From positions 80,749 through 144,748 of the forward strand of contig JAEUHR010000042.1 of assembly GCA_016794425.1 (NCBI GenBank): a DNA stretch of 64,000 nucleotides, read 5' to 3'. Each line of letters begins with the position of its first letter. Position 1 is the first letter of the stretch. A program made the position numbers and the translations under genes. Shown here piece by piece: positions 60,807-64,000 of this stretch. Origin of the DNA: Planctomycetota bacterium. Lineage in GTDB: Bacteria; Planctomycetota; UBA1135; UBA2386. The notes below the pieces were generated by a model. The model was not told the origin of the DNA, did no database searches, and saw only the letters and a program-made list of their open reading frames with translations.

Positions 60807-63090
60807 GCGCGAGGTCCTCGGCTGCCGCCGCGATCGCGGCCGCGACGCGCGCGGTGTCGTCGGGCCGGTAGCGCTCGTTGATCGGCAGCACGACGACGGA
60901 CTCGAGGCCGGCCGTGGCGCCGGGGTAGCCGTCGCGCGTGAACGGCGGCATCGGGCCGTCGCGGCGCGGGTTGTGCTGCAGCGGCAGCCAGGTCACCGGC
61001 GCGCGGCGCCAGTCCTGGAACAGCGCGCACTCGAACGCGGGCTTCTGCACGTAGCGCGGCACGCAGTTGATGCCGGCCTGCTGCATGCGCTTGCCGAGCG
61101 CGAGCGCGCCGCCGGGCAGCACGCCGGCGTCGACGTCGAACGCGAACTTCCAGTACGCGTGCGTGCCGTACGGCGGGTCGTCGGGCAGCCGCAGGCCGCG
61201 CACCGCGGCGAGCCGCGCGCGCAGGTCGGCTGCCACCGCGCGCCGCCGCCGCACGACGTCGTCGAGCTTCGGCAGCTGCGCCAGCGCGACGGCGCCCTGC
61301 AGTTCGCTGAGGCGGCCGTTCAGCGCCGGGAAGGTGTGGTCGGGCTTCGGATCGCCGTAGCCCCACGCCTTGTTGACGAACAGGAACAGCCGCCGCGCCA
61401 GCGCGTCGTCGTCGGTGGCGACGATGCCGCCCTCGCCGGTCGTGATGTGTTTGCCCTGCTGCAGCGAGAACGACGCGATGCGCCCGAACGTGCCGACCTT
61501 GCGGTCGCCGATCGTGGCGCCGAACGCCTGCGCACAGTCTTCGATCACCGGCAGGTTGCGCGCTCGGGCCAGCGCCAGGATCGCTGCCAGGTCGCAGGGC
61601 AGGCCGAACAGGTGCGTGACGACGATCGCGCGCGTGCGAAGGGTGAGCTGCGCCGCGATCGTCGCGGCCGTGACGTTGCGCGTGGTCGGGTCGACGTCGG
61701 CGAACACCGGCACGGCGCCCTCGTACAGGATCGGCGTCAGCGCGCCCATGTCCGTGATCGGCGTCGTGACGACTTCGTCGCCGGGCTGGAGCCCGAGTGC
61801 TGCGATCGCCGCGTGCACGGCCATCGAACCGCTGTTGCAGGCGATCGCGTGGCGCGTGCCGAGCCAGCGCGCGAACGCGCGTTCGAACGCGGTCACGAAC
61901 GTGCCGCGCGTCGAGTTCAGCGTGCCGCTGCGGATCGCGACGGCGACCAGCGCGACCTCGTCGTCGCCGAGCGTGCGACCGGTGTGGTCGCCGTCACTGG
62001 GCAGCGTCGGGCCGGCGCCGGCGGGTGCGGGGGCGGGCGTCGGCCTCGCGTCGTCCGGCGCCGCGACGATCGCGTCGAGCACCGCGCGGATCGCCGCCGC
62101 GGCGTCGCGGTCGCCGTACGGATGCGGTGCCGGCTGGCGCTGCAGCGCCCGGTCGAAGGCCTCGGGCAGCCGTTCGCCGCGCGCGCCGACCAGCTGGCTC
62201 GCGCCCGACCGCACGGTCTCGGGCCGCGCGGTTGTCACCGCGGCGAGCAGGCACGGCACGCCGGCGACCGCGGCGAGAGCCTGGTAGCCGGCGCTGTCGG
62301 TGACCAGGACGCGTGCGCGGCGGGCGGCGTCGAGCTGGCCGCGCGCGTCGAGGTTGCGGCGCAGTTCGATGCCGGCCGGCAGCTCGATCGCCAGCCGGTC
62401 GAGCGCCGGCGCGAGCCCCGGAGCGGCGGCGTGCACCGGCAGGCCGTGCGCGCGCGCGGCCGCGGCGACCCGGGCCAGCAGTTCGCCTAGCGCCGTGGCG
62501 TCCGCGCCGGCGTCGGCGTGTTCGAGCGCGAGCCAGACGAACGGCGGCACCGGCGCCGGTGCGCCCAAGGCCGCCAGTGCGGCCGGCAGCAGGCTGCCGA
62601 CCGTGTGGATGCGGCTCGTGGGCAGGCCCTCGCGCGCGAGTTCGAGCTGCTGCAGGTCGGTGGCCACGCACCAGTGCGTCGCCGCGTGGTCGGCCGCGCG
62701 GCGCCGGCGCTCGGTGCGATCGGCAGCGTCGCCGCTGCGCTGGCCGGCGTCGACGCGCACGAGCGGCACGCCGGCATCGAGGCTCCAGGTGCCGGCCGCG
62801 CGTGCCAGCGTGCCGTGGCCGGTCGTCACGACCAGGTCCGGCGGCAGCAGTTCGGCGGTGCGCGCCAGGAAGTCGATCGCCGCGGCGTCGCGACGGGCTC
62901 CGGTCTGCTCGGGCAGCGCCGCGCCGGAGGTGGTCGGCCGCAGCCCCAGCGCCGCGGCGTCGCGCGCGCCGTCGGCATCGCCGAACCAGGCGACGTCGAC
63001 GGTCCAGTGCGCCGCGCGGCAGGCGTGCACGAGGGGCGCGAGCCCGAAGGCGTCGCTGCACGAGCCGACCGCGACCAGGACGCGCGCCAA
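60799..63090 (-). CDS. UDP-GlcNAc 2-epimerase-like domain fused to DegT/DnrJ aminotransferase
   Basis: 763 residues, probably from TTG 63090. Residues ~1-345 have the GT-B layout and landmarks of WecB/WbpI epimerases: VTTGHGTLARAAGTWSLDAG, VPLVRVDAGQRSGD, VLVTDSAGYQALAAVAGVP and ARPETVRSGASQLVG. The usual G-D-T is G-H-G-T and the usual H-V-E-A-G is R-V-D-A-G, so activity is doubtful. A Pro/Ala-rich linker (about 345-370) leads to a DegT-type aminotransferase (about 378-763): NSGSMAVHAA, VIEDCAQAFGA and the PLP Lys in SLQQGKHITTGEGG. The second half matches WbpE/WlbC. No internal stop separates the two halves. It is the first of three overlapping or adjacent genes. Confidence 0.85.
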   Translation of the reverse strand: MARVLVAVGSCSDAFGLAPLVHACRAAHWTVDVAWFGDADGARDAAALGLRPTTSGAALPEQTGARRDAAAIDFLARTAELLPPDLVVTTGHGTLARAAGTWSLDAGVPLVRVDAGQRSGDAADRTERRRRAADHAATHWCVATDLQQLELAREGLPTSRIHTVGSLLPAALAALGAPAPVPPFVWLALEHADAGADATALGELLARVAAAARAHGLPVHAAAPGLAPALDRLAIELPAGIELRRNLDARGQLDAARRARVLVTDSAGYQALAAVAGVPCLLAAVTTARPETVRSGASQLVGARGERLPEAFDRALQRQPAPHPYGDRDAAAAIRAVLDAIVAAPDDARPTPAPAPAGAGPTLPSDGDHTGRTLGDDEVALVAVAIRSGTLNSTRGTFVTAFERAFARWLGTRHAIACNSGSMAVHAAIAALGLQPGDEVVTTPITDMGALTPILYEGAVPVFADVDPTTRNVTAATIAAQLTLRTRAIVVTHLFGLPCDLAAILALARARNLPVIEDCAQAFGATIGDRKVGTFGRIASFSLQQGKHITTGEGGIVATDDDALARRLFLFVNKAWGYGDPKPDHTFPALNGRLSELQGAVALAQLPKLDDVVRRRRAVAADLRARLAAVRGLRLPDDPPYGTHAYWKFAFDVDAGVLPGGALALGKRMQQAGINCVPRYVQKPAFECALFQDWRRAPVTWLPLQHNPRRDGPMPPFTRDGYPGATAGLESVVVLPINERYRPDDTARVAAAIAAAAEDLARG

Positions 63091-63096
63091 GGCCGA

Positions 63097-63798
63097 CTAG
63101 CCCGGACCAGGCTGCTGGTTGAGGCGCACCGCGACGACGCTGAGCAGGTCGTTGACCGACTTCTCGATGCGGTTCACGGCGGCGACGTTGTCGAGCACGA
63201 TCGCCTTCTTGCTGGTGGCCGGCTGGAAGATCAGGCGGCCGCTGCGCAGCAGCAGGTACTCGGCGACGTCGTAGATCTCCTTGTTCATCTCGAGCCCCTC
63301 GGTCGACCAGCGCTGGATGTCGCCGAGGTAGCCGTGGTGGTGCAGGATCTCGCGCGCGTTGACCTCGTAGTAGTGGAACCGGCTGTTGACGAACACGACC
63401 AGCAGCAGGAAGCCGAGGCCGGCGCTCAGGAAGCCGTAGAACGCCGTGTTCATCTGGATGTCGATCGAGCCGAACACGCGGCCGAGGAAGCTGGTCAGGT
63501 CCCACTTGTTGTCGACCCACAGCACCAGCAGCACCGCCGCGACGATGCCGATCACCAGCGTGATCGATTTGATGCGCGAGAAGTCGAACGAGAAGATCAT
63601 CAGGTTCATCAGCAACACCAGCATGAAGGTGTTGCCGAGCACGGTCGGCCCGACCAGCCCGAGCCACGACAGCAGGAAGAACACGGTCGCGACGACGAAC
63701 GACGGGTAGAGGAACACGATCTTCGGCCACGGCCGGATGATCACGCTCTCGACCGGTGCGGCCGGCGTCAGGGAAGGCGCGGGGGTGTTCGAGGTCAT
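63097..63798 (-). CDS. Multi-pass membrane protein, unknown function
   Basis: 233 residues from ATG 63798; a GTG at 63822 is an alternative. Three to four hydrophobic segments are visible (IVFLYPSFVVATVFFLLSWL, TFMLVLLMNLMIFSFDF, SITLVIGIVAAVLLVLWVD, FYGFLSAGLGFLLLVVFV), then a cytosolic-looking C-terminal domain (FHYYEVNAREILHHHGYLGD, IEKSVNDLLSVVAVRLNQ). No family was recognised. The stop lies 6 bases before the fusion gene's start on the same strand, so they may be co-transcribed. A role in envelope polysaccharide is possible from context only. Confidence 0.75.
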   Translation of the reverse strand: MTSNTPAPSLTPAAPVESVIIRPWPKIVFLYPSFVVATVFFLLSWLGLVGPTVLGNTFMLVLLMNLMIFSFDFSRIKSITLVIGIVAAVLLVLWVDNKWDLTSFLGRVFGSIDIQMNTAFYGFLSAGLGFLLLVVFVNSRFHYYEVNAREILHHHGYLGDIQRWSTEGLEMNKEIYDVAEYLLLRSGRLIFQPATSKKAIVLDNVAAVNRIEKSVNDLLSVVAVRLNQQPGPG

Positions 63799-63895
63799 GG
63801 GCAGGAGGTGGGGCGCCGACACGGCGGCCCCGCGGCCCGCAGCTACGTGCGGGCCGGCGCAGGATTGTGGACAGCCGCCGCGGCCGAAACCAGCG

Positions 63896-64000
63896 TCACG
63901 CGTAGCTGTCGACCGGCGGGCAGGCGCAGACCAGGTTGCGGTCGCCGTGCACGTCGTTGACGCGCGCGACGGTCGGCCAGTACTTGTGCACGCGGGTCCA
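63896..64000 (-). CDS. gcvP: Glycine dehydrogenase (decarboxylating), C-terminal 34 residues
   Basis: The minus-strand frame reads [34 protein letters not shown], stop. This matches the C terminus of the glycine cleavage system P protein (KYWPxVxRVDxVYGDRNLxCxCxP). The rest lies outside the window. The PLP-dependent P protein decarboxylates glycine. Confidence 0.88.
   Translation of the reverse strand, partial: WTRVHKYWPTVARVNDVHGDRNLVCACPPVDSYA

Overview
The window is a very GC-rich bacterial chromosome segment (roughly 70% G+C by eye) with densely packed genes, many GTG/TTG starts and 1-8 base gene overlaps. The content fits a deep-branching planctomycete (Planctomycetota). It has a PilM/pseudopilin gene cluster, a Hanks-type Ser/Thr kinase with a large membrane-anchored tail, a tricorn-type protease, a PEP-CTERM lipoprotein, a GYF-TM2 protein, a DUF4388/PEGA/PQQ protein and large secreted beta-rich proteins. 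The taxonomic call is inferred from this content; there is no rRNA in the window. No insertion sequence, prophage, CRISPR array or replication origin was seen.

Layout. 1-8.7 kb is housekeeping: the 3' part of pheT, a small nucleotidyltransferase-like gene, a 5'-3' exonuclease, a CoA-type Nudix hydrolase, and a coupled tricorn protease/RlmI-type methyltransferase pair. 8.8-13.5 kb holds two tandem paralogous secreted proteins of 738 residues, each with its own similar promoter. rsmE follows on the minus strand.

14.4-32.5 kb is the most distinctive region. It is one long plus-strand run of overlapping genes: an FHA-TM protein, a PilM-PilN-like fusion, a PilO-like protein, a large TPR protein, and five prepilin-type proteins resembling GspG, H, K, J and I. 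The GspK-like protein is 1724 residues, several times the family norm. A secreted protein with DnaJ-like CxxCxG knuckles and a lipoprotein PpiC-type foldase close the run. No secretin, ATPase or platform protein is present, so the cluster is the pseudopilus and inner-membrane half of a type II secretion or type IV pilus-like machine.

32.5-42.9 kb: scpB, tRNA-Glu with its own promoter and hairpin, an AMP-forming acyl/amino-acid ligase overlapping a Nudix gene, two small membrane proteins, an NhaC-type antiporter, an APC permease, a coiled-coil membrane protein, an RluA pseudouridine synthase and a lipoprotein with a PEP-CTERM tail. 43.3-51.7 kb: a DUF4388/PEGA/PQQ membrane protein divergent from an exported protein (their start codons share one CATG), then a Ser/Thr kinase.

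51.8-64 kb: a minus-strand sulfur-chemistry operon (ferredoxin, ThiF/MoeB-like E1, cysteine-desulfurase-like enzyme); a third large secreted protein; tRNA-Leu; a lipoprotein resembling rhamnogalacturonan exolyases; and a minus-strand sugar operon. That operon combines a 2-epimerase-like/DegT aminotransferase fusion, a Gfo/Idh/MocA dehydrogenase and a hexapeptide acetyltransferase, together resembling the WbpI/E/B/D set for UDP-diacetamido-uronic acids. A membrane protein and the last codons of gcvP end the window. Several starts lie just downstream of candidate promoters of the form TTGNNN-(16/17)-TAnnnT-like, listed individually.
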